A DNA stretch of 47,940 bases from an uncultured Pelagibacteraceae bacterium (GCA_902609645.1 CACLSS010000005.1:1-47940), one strand, 5' to 3'. Numbered from the stretch's first letter, positions 18,246 through 29,022 are shown. The notes: generated from the sequence alone by a model not told the origin. Made by a program: numbers and translations.

Positions 18246-19619
18246 TTAAAAAACAAAAAAGACTTTTTTTTGCTCTTTAAAAGTTTTAATCATTAGAGCT
18301 CTCGAAAGAAATAGAATAAAAAACCCAAAAACCCAATTCATTAAAAGTATTCCATAAAATATTTCATTAAAATAACCATTGTAAATATTAAGAATTACCC
18401 AAACTATAGCAAAAGGTAATATAACCATTCTAAATAAATTAGAATAGAATATAAAATGGGTTTTTTTAAGTGCTGTAAACAAAGCGTGGGAAATAAAAAA
18501 AACTGGGTATATTGGTCCAATAAAAGCAGCGATCTTTAAATAGCTAGATCCAAATTTAATTACCTCTAAGTCGTTTGTGAACAAACTGACTATAAATTCT
18601 GAAAATAAAAAAATTATGATACCTGAGATGCACATGATTATACATCCTATTATTACAGCTTTATTGTAAACATCTCTTACCCTATCATATCTCCTTGCTC
18701 CAAAATTTTGTCCTGCTATCGTGATTACTGCTGTATTTAAACCTATAACAGGAAGAGTAAATATATGCTCAAATCTTATGGCAGCACCATAGCCTGCAAT
18801 CGCACTGTCTCCGAAGATACTAATAAAAGAGAGCAAAATATAACTACCGACAGCAACTAAAAAAAGTGCAAAAGTTATTGGCATACACTGATTAAAGATG
18901 TTTATAAAAAAATTTTTTCTTATTAGAAAATTTTCAGTTTTAAAAACGATTTTTAAGACAGTTTTATTAACTTTGAAAAATAAATAAATACAAGCACAAA
19001 ACTGAATTAATATCGTTGAAATTGCAAGGCCAGCAATACCTAAAGCCGGTACAAATAAAAATCCAAAAATAAATATTGGATTAAGTATTATATTTGCAAA
19101 TAAACCTACGATTAGAACGTTTCTATATGTTTTGGTATCCCCTTGTGCATATAAAACTGCATTTAATGATGTAAGTATAAGAAAAAATACAGTTCCATAA
19201 AATATTATGTCAGTATATTCTTTAGCTAAGGCAATACTATCTGTTGAACTTCCCATAAATTTCAAAATTTCGTATGAAAAAAATATACCTAAAAAAGTTA
19301 AAACTATTGATAATAGAAGTGAATATATAAGTGTGTGGTAAGTATAAATTGATGCAGCAAATCTATTTCTTTGTCCTAATGAATTTGAGATTAAAGAATT
19401 ACAACCAGCTACTATTCCGATTCCGGCAGAAATAATTAAAAAATAAAGTGGAAAAGATTTTGCTAGAGCTGCCAGAGCATCTGGGGAAATTTGTCCAGCA
19501 AAAAATGTATCTACAATGTTAAAAAGAGTTTGGAACAAACTACCCGTACTAGCAGGGATTGCTATTCTTTTAAGAAGTTGAATGATAGGTTTTGAGGTTA
19601 TGTTTAAACTATTTTCCAA
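18246..19619 (-). CDS. MATE family multidrug/toxin exporter
   Basis: Polytopic inner-membrane antiporter of 457 residues with about 12 hydrophobic segments in two homologous halves. The first half has SLFQTLFNIVDTFFAGQISPDALAALA (about 21-47), the classic MATE start; the second half begins near residue 235. The substrate cannot be told from sequence. The start is TTG at 19619, preceded by GAGG six bases upstream, and there is no suitable ATG nearby. It follows trhO by 7 bp on the same strand. tRNA-Ser lies downstream. Confidence 0.9.
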   Translation of the reverse strand: MENSLNITSKPIIQLLKRIAIPASTGSLFQTLFNIVDTFFAGQISPDALAALAKSFPLYFLIISAGIGIVAGCNSLISNSLGQRNRFAASIYTYHTLIYSLLLSIVLTFLGIFFSYEILKFMGSSTDSIALAKEYTDIIFYGTVFFLILTSLNAVLYAQGDTKTYRNVLIVGLFANIILNPIFIFGFLFVPALGIAGLAISTILIQFCACIYLFFKVNKTVLKIVFKTENFLIRKNFFINIFNQCMPITFALFLVAVGSYILLSFISIFGDSAIAGYGAAIRFEHIFTLPVIGLNTAVITIAGQNFGARRYDRVRDVYNKAVIIGCIIMCISGIIIFLFSEFIVSLFTNDLEVIKFGSSYLKIAAFIGPIYPVFFISHALFTALKKTHFIFYSNLFRMVILPFAIVWVILNIYNGYFNEIFYGILLMNWVFGFFILFLSRALMIKTFKEQKKVFFVF

Positions 19620-19626
19620 TTGAACC

Positions 19627-20532
19627 TCAATAATATTCTTTTTTAAAGAAATACTCTTTCCCCATTTTTTTTGCTAACAAGATCTGTTTTTGCCTCATTG
19701 CAAATCTTTCTTTTTGAGAATTAGATAATTTATCATAACATTTAGGGCAAGATATACCTGTTTGATATTTTTTTGATTTTTTTTCATCTTTAGATACAGG
19801 TTTTCTACAGCCACTACAAATAATGTATGTTCCAAGATCTAGCTTATGTTTTAAAGAAACTCTATTGTCAAAAACGTAACACTCTCCATTCCATAAACTT
19901 GATTTTACGTTAATATTTTTTAAATAATTGATTATCCCACCTTTAAGTTGATAAACTTTCTTAAACCCTTTTTTAAGCAAAAAATTAGTTGCTTTTTCAC
20001 ATCTTATACCGCCAGTACAAAACATAGCTATTGGTTTTTTTTTACTAATTTTTTTTAGATAATTAGGAAAATCTCTAAAATTGTCAATATTAGGGTTTTC
20101 TGCACCTTTAAAAGTTCCCATATTAAATTCAAAAGGTTTTCTAGCATCTATTATTTTAATATTACTTTTCCTTAAAAATGAATTCCATTTATTGGGTTCA
20201 ATATAAGTTTTTTTCTTATTAATTTTGGATAATTTTATTCCAATAGGAACAACCTCTTTTTTAATTTTAATCTTTGGTTTATGAAAAGGTTGGAACGCAC
20301 AAGTAGATGAATTTTGGGAATCAAAGTTTTTAAAATTATAAAATTTCTTTATTCTGTTTATAATTTTTAAAATATCTTTTTTCTCTCCTGAAATTATTCC
20401 GTTTAAGCCTTCAGTAGAAATGATGATTGAACCTCTTACTGAATTCATTTTTAAAATACTATTAAATTTTTCTTTAAAAGATAAAAGACGCGTTAATTTT
20501 TTAAACTTATAAAAACCAAAAATATAGAACAT
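19627..20532 (-). CDS. trhO: tRNA uridine-34 hydroxylase TrhO (YceA family, rhodanese domain)
   Basis: Prephenate-independent enzyme hydroxylating uridine 34 of tRNAs, a step towards 5-oxyacetyl-uridine. It has 301 residues: an N-terminal acylphosphatase-like domain (about 1-90), then a rhodanese domain with the catalytic Cys in MFCTGGIRCEKAT (about 169-181), then a C-terminal Cys-rich tail with CSGCRKP and CPKCYDKLS, probably binding zinc. Family assignment is strong; the exact tRNA modification is inferred from characterised YceA homologues. It starts directly after the methyltransferase stop with no gap. Confidence 0.9.
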   Translation of the reverse strand: MFYIFGFYKFKKLTRLLSFKEKFNSILKMNSVRGSIIISTEGLNGIISGEKKDILKIINRIKKFYNFKNFDSQNSSTCAFQPFHKPKIKIKKEVVPIGIKLSKINKKKTYIEPNKWNSFLRKSNIKIIDARKPFEFNMGTFKGAENPNIDNFRDFPNYLKKISKKKPIAMFCTGGIRCEKATNFLLKKGFKKVYQLKGGIINYLKNINVKSSLWNGECYVFDNRVSLKHKLDLGTYIICSGCRKPVSKDEKKSKKYQTGISCPKCYDKLSNSQKERFAMRQKQILLAKKMGKEYFFKKEYY

Positions 20533-21189
20533 TTAAACTTTCTTACAAATTGTAACACCGTCACCTAAAGGCAAAATAATTTTTTCCACCCTATTATCAT
20601 TTTTTACAAATAAGTTAAACTCTCTAATTATATTAGTAAATTTATCATTTTTACTTGCATCAATAATATCTCCATGCCACAAAACATTGTCTATCAAGAT
20701 AAAACCTTTTCTATTTATTAATTTCAAAGACAGATCATAATAATTTTTATAGTTATCCTTATCTGCATCTATGAAAACCATATCAAATTTTTTCTTATCA
20801 TTTACAAGTTTTTTTAAATTATTTAAAGCTGGACCTATGAAGATATTTATTTTTTTTTTAACACCAGCTTTAGAAAAAAAGTTTTTTGCAATCTCAGAGG
20901 TTTTCTTATTTTTATCCAAGCAAGTAATATGTCCATTTTTTGGTAGGGCTAAGGCCATTGTTAATGAACTATATCCAGTAAAGGTTCCGATTTCCAAAAC
21001 TTTTTTTATATTAAAAGATTTAATGAAGAATTGAAAAAAATATCCTTGTGTTACAGATATTTGCATTTTTTTTTGGCTTCCCATTTTTTCATTATGGTTA
21101 ATAATTTCTTTTTGAATCGGGTTTAGTTCATAGCTATGATGAGCTATATAATCTTCTAACTTTTTACTAATTTTAAGACTTTTTATCAT
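20533..21189 (-). CDS. Class I SAM-dependent O-methyltransferase (Methyltransf_3 family)
   Basis: It has 218 residues with a Rossmann methyltransferase core: motif I KVLEIGTFTGYSSLTMALAL (about 59-78), acidic residue ending beta-2 in ITCLDKNK, metal-binding FDMVFIDADKDNYKNYYD (about 140-157) and ILIDNVLWHGDIID (about 169-182). This pattern is that of divalent-cation-dependent catechol/caffeoyl-CoA-type O-methyltransferases, which in bacteria often have unknown substrates. It overlaps the upstream dGTPase gene by 4 bp and abuts trhO. Confidence 0.88.
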   Translation of the reverse strand: MIKSLKISKKLEDYIAHHSYELNPIQKEIINHNEKMGSQKKMQISVTQGYFFQFFIKSFNIKKVLEIGTFTGYSSLTMALALPKNGHITCLDKNKKTSEIAKNFFSKAGVKKKINIFIGPALNNLKKLVNDKKKFDMVFIDADKDNYKNYYDLSLKLINRKGFILIDNVLWHGDIIDASKNDKFTNIIREFNLFVKNDNRVEKIILPLGDGVTICKKV

Positions 21190-22319
21190 TTCATTGAATT
21201 AAATAAATTTATAGCATATCTATCTGTCATCCCTGCTATAAAATCACAAACTGCCCTTTCCTTATTTTGTGATATTTTTATAAGATTTTTTTTAATATAT
21301 TTTTTTGGATTTTTTTTGATTTTAGTGAATAAAAAATTAATAATTTTTTTTCCTTTAATATTTTTTTTTAATACTTCTTTATTATTATACATTTTATACT
21401 TTAAAAAATCTCTGATATGATAATCAAAATTTAATAACTCCTCAGAAAAATTCACATAACTTATATTAGATTTATATATGTCGTTTACATTTTTGGGACT
21501 GAACTTTTTTAAATTTATTTTTATATTTTTAACCACATCACTTACCATTACATTAATCATTTCTCTTATTATCTGTCTTAATACCAACTCAATATCTTTA
21601 GATTTGATTTTTTTCTTATGTTTTCGAACTATTTCCGAGATTACTGGTATATGAACTAAGTCGTTAATATTAAAAAGGTTTGCTTTTAAACCATCCTCTA
21701 GATCGTGACTGTTATAAGCAATGTCATCAGATATAGTTGAAATTTGAGCCTCTAAAGATGGATTGTTTTTATAAATTATTTTGTTCTTAAAAATGTTTTT
21801 TCCTAAAATTTCATCGAATTTTGACTTGTCCTCTACCAGTCCATTGTGTTTAATTAAACCATCTAAAGTTTCTAGGGTTAGATTTAATCCTGCAAAACTA
21901 TAATATTTATTTTCTAGTAGAGTGAGAATTCTTAATGTTTGAATATTATGGTCAAAACCCCCAAAATTATTCATACATTCATCGAGTGCCTCCTCTCCCG
22001 CATGACCAAAAGGAGGGTGTCCAATATCATGAGAAAGGCTTAGTGTTTCACAAAGGTCTTCATTTAGGTTAAATATTTTTCCTAAAGTTCTTGCTATTTG
22101 CGAAACTTCTAACGAATGGGTTAGTCTTGTTCTATAATGATCATCTATAGTGTTAACAAAAACTTGAGTTTTATGTTTCAGTCTTCTAAAAGCAGTTGAG
22201 TGAACAATTCGATCTCTGTCTCTTTGATACGGAGATCTAAATGAACTTGATTTTTCCCCAAAAATTCTCCCTTTTGACTTAATTGGTGTGGCAAATTTAG
22301 AATATTCACTTTTTTGCAT
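21186..22319 (-). CDS. dgt: Deoxyguanosinetriphosphate triphosphohydrolase (dGTPase-like, HD domain)
   Basis: Hydrolyses dNTPs (classically dGTP) to deoxynucleoside and tripolyphosphate. Motifs: FRSPYQRDRDRIVHSTAFRR near the N-terminus, TRLTHSLEVSQIAR, then SHDIGHPPFGHAGEEAL with the HD metal ligands, and ISTISDDIAYNSHDLEDGL, which carries the last metal Asp. The frame is open to an ATG at 22346, but I prefer the ATG at 22319 (MQKSEYSKF, 377 residues), which fits the family N-terminus and leaves room for the divergent iscA promoter. No Shine-Dalgarno precedes either start. Confidence 0.93.
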   Translation of the reverse strand: MQKSEYSKFATPIKSKGRIFGEKSSSFRSPYQRDRDRIVHSTAFRRLKHKTQVFVNTIDDHYRTRLTHSLEVSQIARTLGKIFNLNEDLCETLSLSHDIGHPPFGHAGEEALDECMNNFGGFDHNIQTLRILTLLENKYYSFAGLNLTLETLDGLIKHNGLVEDKSKFDEILGKNIFKNKIIYKNNPSLEAQISTISDDIAYNSHDLEDGLKANLFNINDLVHIPVISEIVRKHKKKIKSKDIELVLRQIIREMINVMVSDVVKNIKINLKKFSPKNVNDIYKSNISYVNFSEELLNFDYHIRDFLKYKMYNNKEVLKKNIKGKKIINFLFTKIKKNPKKYIKKNLIKISQNKERAVCDFIAGMTDRYAINLFNSMK

Positions 22320-22342
22320 AAGATATGATAAAAATGTATAAT
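22314..22342 (+). promoter_or_regulatory. Sigma-70 type promoter of the iscA-xthA pair
   Basis: The -35 box TTGCAT (22314-22319) and a perfect -10 box TATAAT (22337-22342) are separated by exactly 17 bases. The predicted start is near 22349, giving an 11-base leader before the iscA-like ATG at 22360. The -35 box overlaps the chosen dgt start codon on the other strand, so transcription of the two genes may interfere. Confidence 0.7.
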
Positions 22343-22359
22343 ACATTATTTACAAAGAT

Positions 22360-22677
22360 ATGGATAACAAAATTCAATTTACAGACTCAGCAAAAAATGA
22401 GATTAATCGGATTCTTTTAAACAAAAGTCCTAAAACTTATTTTAGAATCTCTGTACAGGGTGGTGGATGCTCTGGATTTAAGTATAATTTCAAATTTGAT
22501 GAGAAAGTTGATAAAAATGATAGTATTTTTGACAGAGCAATAATTGATAATAATTCTTTAAAAGTTATTGATGGCTCAGTAGTTGATTTTAAAAAGGAAC
22601 TTATTGGTAACTCGTTTGTTATTAATAATCCCCAGGCCAGCTCTTCTTGTGGTTGCGGTCTATCTTTTTCAGTTTAA
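22360..22677 (+). CDS. Iron-sulfur cluster insertion/carrier protein (HesB/IscA/ErpA family)
   Basis: A-type carrier that delivers Fe-S clusters to apoproteins; cytoplasmic. It has 105 residues. The three conserved cysteines are present: GGGCSGFKY (about 37-45) and SSCGCGLSF at the C-terminus (about 95-103). It could be named iscA or erpA; I cannot distinguish these by eye. xthA begins immediately after the stop. A second Fe-S gene, the SufU/IscU-like scaffold, lies at 29164-29565. Confidence 0.93.
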   Translation: MDNKIQFTDSAKNEINRILLNKSPKTYFRISVQGGGCSGFKYNFKFDEKVDKNDSIFDRAIIDNNSLKVIDGSVVDFKKELIGNSFVINNPQASSSCGCGLSFSV

Positions 22678-23454
22678 ATGAAAATTATTTCCTGGAATGT
22701 AAATTCTGTAAGAGCAAGAATAAACAATATTCTTGATTACATTAAACATTCCAAACCTGACATATTAATGTTACAGGAAATAAAAACAGAAAATAAAAAT
22801 TTTCCAAGCACTGATTTTGAAAGGGAAGGTTATACCTCATATATATTTGGACAAAAAAGTTATAATGGTGTTGCTTTTTTGTCGAAAATTAAAATTAATA
22901 ATATCAGCACAAATTTTATAAAAGATAAACTTAAACAATCCAGAATTATTGAAGGAGATATTAAAAATAAAAAAGATTCGATTAAACTAATCAATATATA
23001 TGTGCCTAATGGAAATCCTGTAGAAACAGAGAAATATGATTATAAAAAAAGTTGGCTTAATTCTTTTATTAAAGAAGTTGATAAAACATTAAAAAAAAAT
23101 AAAAATATTATAATATCAGGGGACTTTAATGTAATACCTGAAGAAATAGATTGCCATGATTATAAAAAATATGAAAATGATGCACTATTTAGAATAGAAA
23201 TTAGAAAAAAATTTAGAGAACTTTTGAATTTAGGATTTACAGACGTATATCGATATATCAATAGAAATAAACAAGAATTTACATTTTGGGATTATACATC
23301 TGGTTCGTGGCAAAGAAACAATGGTTTGAGAATAGATCATTTTCTTGTTTCAAATAATATTCTTAAAAATGTGCAAAATATTTTTATTAATAAAAAACCA
23401 AGATCTAAAATTAAACCTTCAGATCATACACCTATTGAGTTGGATATTAATTAA
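22678..23454 (+). CDS. xthA: Exodeoxyribonuclease III
   Basis: AP endonuclease and 3'-5' exonuclease of base excision repair. It has 258 residues: start MKIISWNVNSVRARI, metal-binding Glu in ILMLQEIKTE (about 34-43), IYVPNGNPV (about 109-117), NIIISGDFNVIPEEIDCHD (about 142-160), FTFWDYTSGSWQRNNGLRIDH (about 201-221) and the catalytic SDHTPIELD at the C-terminus. It starts at the base after the iscA-like stop. The last 8 bp overlap the convergent manC gene. Confidence 0.96.
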   Translation: MKIISWNVNSVRARINNILDYIKHSKPDILMLQEIKTENKNFPSTDFEREGYTSYIFGQKSYNGVAFLSKIKINNISTNFIKDKLKQSRIIEGDIKNKKDSIKLINIYVPNGNPVETEKYDYKKSWLNSFIKEVDKTLKKNKNIIISGDFNVIPEEIDCHDYKKYENDALFRIEIRKKFRELLNLGFTDVYRYINRNKQEFTFWDYTSGSWQRNNGLRIDHFLVSNNILKNVQNIFINKKPRSKIKPSDHTPIELDIN

Positions 23455-24652
23455 TTCTTCCGTAAATATCTTTATATCTTACAATATCGCTCTCTTTTAA
23501 TACCGAACCTAATTGGGCTTCCATAATTTTAATTGGTTTTTTATAAAAATTTTCAATTCTATGAATAGTCCTTACTGGTATGAAAACAGATTCTTTTTCA
23601 TTAACAAAAAACTTTTTACTATTTAGTGTTATTTTTGGTTTGCCTTGAATTACTGTCCAATGCTCTGATCTATGGTTATGTTTTTGTAAACTTATTGATG
23701 ATTTTGAATTTATTATTAACTCTTTAATCAAAAAATTGTTCCCTCTAAATAAATTGGTATACTTTCCCCATGGCCTTTTAAAAACATTTTTCTTTTTAAA
23801 ATATTTCAATTTATTATTTTTAAAAACTTTTAAAATCTCTTTCCAGTTTCCAAGGTCTGTCCATGGAATGTTTAGTGCAATGCAATTTATATCAGTGCAC
23901 TTCTCTAAAATAGCGATATCAAATGAAATTTTAGGGGACTTTAAAAAATAGCTTTTGTTTAACTTTATTACATTTCCTTTAGATCTGGCTTTAGATATAG
24001 ATAGGTAACAATTTTTTAAGGTTTTGCTTTCGAATTTTTTAAAATTATTAATAATGGAATCTTTTCTTGCAAAAAATATTCCTGAGTTCCACAGTCCTTT
24101 AGTTTTTATTAACAACCTTGCTTTTTTAACAGAAGGTTTTTCAATAAACTTTACTATTTTAATTAAATGACCGCCTGATTTTTTAATATTTAAATATCCA
24201 TATTCTTTTGAGGGATGGTCAGGTTTAATCCCAAATAAAAAAATATTTTTGTTATTTAAATATTTGGAGTGCTTAATTAAATTTTTGTTAAAAACATTAT
24301 TTTTTTCTAAAAGATGATCCGAGGGTAAGAAAAGCAAAGGTTGTTTGTTAGGAATATCACGTACTAAGGCAGCGGATAATACAGCGGGACCTGTGTTTCT
24401 TTTGGCTGGCTCAAGTACAATACGATACTTGTTAAATTTGTTTTTTCTTAAAAAAAATTTAATTTTTTTTAAAAATTTTACGTTTGTGCTTATAATAGGA
24501 TAATCAAATATCGAACCTTTAATTCTTTTTAATGTTTTTTCGAATAAGGTCCAGCCGCCAAAGTTGATAAATTGTTTTGGTTCATTGTTTGATGATTTTG
24601 GCCAAAGTCTTGTTCCCTCCCCTCCACAAAGAATGATGGGTTTAATTTTCAT
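23447..24652 (-). CDS. manC: Mannose-1-phosphate guanylyltransferase with type II mannose-6-P isomerase domain
   Basis: Makes GDP-mannose for surface polysaccharide. It has 401 residues, shorter than the ~470 usual for bifunctional ManC/CpsB. The N-terminal nucleotidyltransferase has the pyrophosphorylase signature LCGGEGTRLWPKSSNNEPKQ (about 8-27), FLPSDHLL (about 88-95) and FIEKPSVKKA. The C-terminal cupin starts near 290 (RPWGKYTNLF) and has SLQKHNHRSEHWTVIQGKP (about 317-335) with the metal-binding His residues, and IHRIEN. It directly abuts ilvD upstream and overlaps xthA convergently. Confidence 0.92.
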   Translation of the reverse strand: MKIKPIILCGGEGTRLWPKSSNNEPKQFINFGGWTLFEKTLKRIKGSIFDYPIISTNVKFLKKIKFFLRKNKFNKYRIVLEPAKRNTGPAVLSAALVRDIPNKQPLLFLPSDHLLEKNNVFNKNLIKHSKYLNNKNIFLFGIKPDHPSKEYGYLNIKKSGGHLIKIVKFIEKPSVKKARLLIKTKGLWNSGIFFARKDSIINNFKKFESKTLKNCYLSISKARSKGNVIKLNKSYFLKSPKISFDIAILEKCTDINCIALNIPWTDLGNWKEILKVFKNNKLKYFKKKNVFKRPWGKYTNLFRGNNFLIKELIINSKSSISLQKHNHRSEHWTVIQGKPKITLNSKKFFVNEKESVFIPVRTIHRIENFYKKPIKIMEAQLGSVLKESDIVRYKDIYGRIN

Positions 24653-26371
24653 TTAAATATCTGCGTAACACTTTACTTCATTTTTACCGCCAGGGTGTGT
24701 AGATGCACCTAAATAGGCCGGTCCAACTGTTTGCGCATATTTCCAAAGCGTTCCATTTCCAAAATTAATTTTTTTTGGTTTCCATCTTTTTTTTCTTTTT
24801 GATAATTCTTTTTTTGAAAGATCTACATTGATCGTTCCTTTTTTTGCGTCTATATGAATTGTGTCTCCATTTTTCAATAATCCTATTGGACCACCTACTG
24901 AAGCTTCCGGGCCAACATGTCCAATACAAAAACCTCTAGTTGCTCCAGAAAATCTACCGTCTGTTATTAATGCAACTTTTTCACCTTTGCCTTGTCCATA
25001 AATAGCTCCCGTAGTCTGAAGCATCTCTCTCATACCAGGACCCCCTTTTGGACCTTCATATCTGATAACAATAATATCACCATCTTTATATTTTCTTTTT
25101 AATACTGCTTTGTAAGCAGCTTCCTCTGTATCAAAACATCTTGCTCTTCCGGTAAATTGAAGTTTTTTTAATCCTGCAACTTTTACAATTGCTCCATCCG
25201 GTGCAAGATTTCCTTTAAGTCCTACAACACCTCCATCATTTGATAACGGGTTAAAATATTTTCTCATAACTTTTTGATTATTATTAAATTTAACTTTTTT
25301 TAAATTTTCTTTCATAGTCTTGCCTGTAACTGTCATACAGTTTCCATGAATATAGCCACCATCTAACAAAGTTTTTAATAGCATAGGAACACCACCAGCT
25401 TTCCACATGTCTTTTGCAACATATCTACCACCTGGTTTTAAATCTGCAAGATAAGGTGTTTTTTTAAAAATTTTTGCAACATCCATTAAATCAAATTTTA
25501 TACCTATTTCATTTGCAAAGGCTGGTAAGTGTAATGCTGCATTTGTTGAACCTCCTGTAGCTGCAACTATAGTTGCTGCATTCTCTAAAGATTTTCTTGT
25601 AACAATATCTCTCGGTCTAATATTTTTTTTTAACAAATTCATAACTGCCTTGCCACTTTGTAAAGCATATAAATCTCTCTGTTCGTACGGCGCGGGTGTT
25701 CCGGCAGAATAAGGTAATGCTAAACCAATAGCTTCGGACACACATGCCATAGTATTTGCAGTAAATTGTCCACCGCACGCTCCAGCGCTAGGACAAGCTT
25801 TTAATTCTAGTTTTCTCAAAGCATGCTCGCTCATTTTGCCTGAAGAATATTTTCCAACTCCCTCGAACACATCTAAAACTGTTACATCTTTTCCATTATA
25901 TCTACCTGGAAGAATCGATCCTCCATATATAAATACACTTGGTACGTTGAGTCTAAGCATTGCCATCATTAAACCTGGTAAAGATTTATCACAACCTGCA
26001 ACTCCTACTAATGCATCATAACAATGGCCTCTAACTGTTAATTCTGTTGAGTCGGCTATAACATCTCTGGAGACTAAGGAGGATTTCATTCCTTCATGCC
26101 CCATAGCGATACCATCAGTAACGGTAATAGTACAAAACTCTCTCGGTGTACCACCAGAAAATTTGACACCTTTTTTAACTGACTGAGCTTGTCTCATAAG
26201 TGCAATATTACATGGAGCAGCTTCGTTCCATGTAGAAACAACACCAACAAAAGGCTTTGCTACGTCTTTTTCAGTTTCGCCCATCGCATAATAAAAAGAT
26301 CTTTGCGGAGCCTTATCTGCACCAAGAGATGTATGTCTACTTGGTAATTTTCTTTTATTAAATTTATTCAT
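24653..26371 (-). CDS. ilvD: Dihydroxy-acid dehydratase
   Basis: Fe-S enzyme of valine, isoleucine and pantothenate synthesis; dehydrates dihydroxy acids to 2-keto acids. It has 572 residues. The cluster cysteine motifs [12 protein letters not shown] (about 47-58), [11 protein letters not shown] (about 122-132) and [20 protein letters not shown] (about 193-212) are present, as is the C-terminal [22 protein letters not shown] (about 478-499). It overlaps the upstream valS gene by 4 bp, so the enzyme making the valine precursor is translated from the same message as the synthetase that uses valine. Confidence 0.97.
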   Translation of the reverse strand: MNKFNKRKLPSRHTSLGADKAPQRSFYYAMGETEKDVAKPFVGVVSTWNEAAPCNIALMRQAQSVKKGVKFSGGTPREFCTITVTDGIAMGHEGMKSSLVSRDVIADSTELTVRGHCYDALVGVAGCDKSLPGLMMAMLRLNVPSVFIYGGSILPGRYNGKDVTVLDVFEGVGKYSSGKMSEHALRKLELKACPSAGACGGQFTANTMACVSEAIGLALPYSAGTPAPYEQRDLYALQSGKAVMNLLKKNIRPRDIVTRKSLENAATIVAATGGSTNAALHLPAFANEIGIKFDLMDVAKIFKKTPYLADLKPGGRYVAKDMWKAGGVPMLLKTLLDGGYIHGNCMTVTGKTMKENLKKVKFNNNQKVMRKYFNPLSNDGGVVGLKGNLAPDGAIVKVAGLKKLQFTGRARCFDTEEAAYKAVLKRKYKDGDIIVIRYEGPKGGPGMREMLQTTGAIYGQGKGEKVALITDGRFSGATRGFCIGHVGPEASVGGPIGLLKNGDTIHIDAKKGTINVDLSKKELSKRKKRWKPKKINFGNGTLWKYAQTVGPAYLGASTHPGGKNEVKCYADI

Positions 26372-29001
26372 TTCAGGCTTTTAATAGTTAAATTAATTTT
26401 ATCCATATCATTTTTTAATTCATTATAGGTATTTTTTTCCTGTTCCACAATATGCTTTGGTGCACGTTCTACAAAGCTTGAATTATTTAATTTTTTACCG
26501 GCAACATCTAAATCTTGTTGAATTTTACTTTGTTTTTTTGATAAATTTTGTCTGATCAAATCAAGATCTATACTTTTGTCGAAATATAATTTTAAAATTT
26601 CACCAGATATTACTAAATTTGCTGATTGTTTAGACAAATCTTTATTAAATATTGAATTAACTCTTCCTAATTTTTTAATTACAATTTCATTTTGTAAAAA
26701 TAATGTTTGTTTTCTTTTGTCTAATTTCTCTATTGAAATATCAACAAAAGATCCTGGGCTAACATTAAGTTCGTTTTTAAACGATCTTATGCTTGATATC
26801 ATATGAATAATATTATTCACATTTTCAACATTTTTGTCTTTTTTTAATTTTTTTCCGTTAATCCAATTAGCATACATTAAATATTTGGTTGATTTAGTCT
26901 TAAGTTTGTTTTTAAGCCACAGTTCTTCAGTTATAAAAGGTATAAATGGATGTAATAATATTAGTATTTCTTTAAAAATTTGACCAGAAATATTCTTTAC
27001 TTCATCAATATCTTTGTTTTTTTTTGAAAATAAGATGGTTTTAGAAAGTTCTAAGTACCAATCACAATAACTATTCCAAACAAATTTATAAACAGTTTTT
27101 GCTGCTTCATCGAAGCGGTAATTTTTAATAAAGTTTTCTGTTAAATTCTTTGTGTTGATAAGCTCAACGTAAATCCACTTGTTTATATTAAGATTAAGCT
27201 TTTTTGGCTTAATTTCTCCATCAAAATTACATTTATTTACTTTGAGAAAATTATTTACATTCCATATTTTTGTTAAAAAATTTCGATAACCTTTAACTCT
27301 ATGCTCAGAAAGTTTTACATCTCTTCCTGGAGAGGCCATAGAAAGCAATGTAAATCGTAACGCATCAGCACTGTAACTGTCTATAAGGACCAAAGGATCA
27401 ATTACATTTCCTTTTGATTTTGACATTTTTTGACCCTTCTCATCTCTGACAAGTGCATGAACATAAATTTCTTTAAATGGTTCTTTATTTAAAAATTGCA
27501 TTCCCAACATCATCATTCTAGCAACCCAAAAGAAGATTATATCAAAACCAGTTACAAGAACTGAAGTTGGATAAAATTTTTTTAAAAAATAGTTTTTTGA
27601 TGGCCATCCTAATGTAGCAAAAGGCCAAAGACCTGAAGAAAACCAAGTATCAAGAACATCTGGATCTCTTTTTAAATTTGTTTTTTTTTTATAAAATTTT
27701 TTAGCTAATAATTCTGCTTTTTTTTGATTCTCTGCAACAAATATTTTTTTATCCGGTCCGTACCAAGCTGGAATTTGATGGCCCCACCAAAGTTGTCTAG
27801 ATATACACCAAGGCTCAATATTATTCATCCATTGAAAGTATGTTTTAGACCAATTTGATGGAAAGAAATTCGTGTCTTTTTTTTTAACAATTTTTTTAGC
27901 CTTTATAGATAATTTTTTGGCATCACAAAACCATTGTTCGGTTAAAAAGGGTTCAATTATAGAGTTAGATCTATCACCGTAAGGAACTTTATTTTTTATA
28001 ACCTCTTCCTTTTCAAAGAATTGTAATTCTTTTAATTTATCAATTATTTTTTTTCTGGCTTCAAATCTGTCTAAACCTATATATTCGTTCGGAGCATTAT
28101 TATTAATTTTTCCGTCTTCGGTAAAAATATTTATAGATTTAAGCTTTTGTCTTCTACCAACTTCAAAATCATTAAAATCATGGGCTGGTGTAATTTTAAC
28201 AGCGCCACTACCCTGCTCTGGATCAGCATAATCGTCCTGAACTATTTTTAGTTTTCTTCCAACGATAGGTAGTATTGCAAACTTATTTACTAAATTTAAA
28301 TATCTTTTATCCTTAGGATTAACTGCTATAGCAGTGTCACCAAGCATGGTCTCTGGTCTAGTAGTAGCAATAGTAATTGTTTCAGATGAATTTTCTATTT
28401 TATACTTTATATAATAAAGTTTTGAACTTACTTCTCTTTGATCAACTTCTAGATCAGAAATTGCTGTTTTTAATACCGTATCCCAATTAACTAATTTTTT
28501 AGCTTTGTAAATTAATTTTTTTTTATAAAGATCAATAAATACTTTAATAACTGAGTTTGATAAATTTTTATCCATTGTAAATGCATTTCTTGACCAGTCG
28601 CATGAACAACCTAGTTTTTTAAGTTGATTGATTATTTTACCACCATATTCATCTTTCCATTCCCAAACTTTTTTTACAAATCTTTCTCTTCCAATCCCAT
28701 TTTTATCAATCCCCTGACTTTTTAAATTTTTTTCAACTAAAGCTTGGGTTGCTATTCCGGCGTGATCAGTACCTGGTTGCCACAGCGTCTCGTAGTTATT
28801 CATTCTATGAAATCTAATTAAAACATCTTGTAATGAATTGTTTAATGCATGCCCCATGTGTAAGCTGCCAGTTACGTTTGGAGGAGGAATTACAATTGAA
28901 AAAGCGCGTTTGTTTTTCTTTGGTTTGAATAAGTTATTTTTTTCCCAATATGAATATATCTTTGTTTCTACTTTTTTGTGATTATATTTATTAAAACTCA
29001 T
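26368..29001 (-). CDS. valS: Valyl-tRNA synthetase
   Basis: Class I synthetase that charges tRNA-Val and edits mischarged threonine; cytoplasmic. HIGH motif: [20 protein letters not shown] (about 39-58); editing domain [20 protein letters not shown] (about 212-231); [12 protein letters not shown] (about 520-531); and a C-terminal coiled-coil arm of about 65 residues. The frame is open upstream to a TTG at 29028, but the ATG at 29001 ([10 protein letters not shown]) fits the family start and gives 877 residues. No Shine-Dalgarno is present. It overlaps ilvD by 4 bp. Confidence 0.97.
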   Translation of the reverse strand: MSFNKYNHKKVETKIYSYWEKNNLFKPKKNKRAFSIVIPPPNVTGSLHMGHALNNSLQDVLIRFHRMNNYETLWQPGTDHAGIATQALVEKNLKSQGIDKNGIGRERFVKKVWEWKDEYGGKIINQLKKLGCSCDWSRNAFTMDKNLSNSVIKVFIDLYKKKLIYKAKKLVNWDTVLKTAISDLEVDQREVSSKLYYIKYKIENSSETITIATTRPETMLGDTAIAVNPKDKRYLNLVNKFAILPIVGRKLKIVQDDYADPEQGSGAVKITPAHDFNDFEVGRRQKLKSINIFTEDGKINNNAPNEYIGLDRFEARKKIIDKLKELQFFEKEEVIKNKVPYGDRSNSIIEPFLTEQWFCDAKKLSIKAKKIVKKKDTNFFPSNWSKTYFQWMNNIEPWCISRQLWWGHQIPAWYGPDKKIFVAENQKKAELLAKKFYKKKTNLKRDPDVLDTWFSSGLWPFATLGWPSKNYFLKKFYPTSVLVTGFDIIFFWVARMMMLGMQFLNKEPFKEIYVHALVRDEKGQKMSKSKGNVIDPLVLIDSYSADALRFTLLSMASPGRDVKLSEHRVKGYRNFLTKIWNVNNFLKVNKCNFDGEIKPKKLNLNINKWIYVELINTKNLTENFIKNYRFDEAAKTVYKFVWNSYCDWYLELSKTILFSKKNKDIDEVKNISGQIFKEILILLHPFIPFITEELWLKNKLKTKSTKYLMYANWINGKKLKKDKNVENVNNIIHMISSIRSFKNELNVSPGSFVDISIEKLDKRKQTLFLQNEIVIKKLGRVNSIFNKDLSKQSANLVISGEILKLYFDKSIDLDLIRQNLSKKQSKIQQDLDVAGKKLNNSSFVERAPKHIVEQEKNTYNELKNDMDKINLTIKSLK

Positions 29002-29022
29002 ACTTATAAGTATTAATAATAT

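Noticed and set aside
29000-29013. 14-bp palindrome ATACTTATAAGTAT over the valS start codon
   Set aside because: AT-only palindromes of this size are expected repeatedly by chance here, and there is no matching architecture elsewhere as there is for aapJ and proX.
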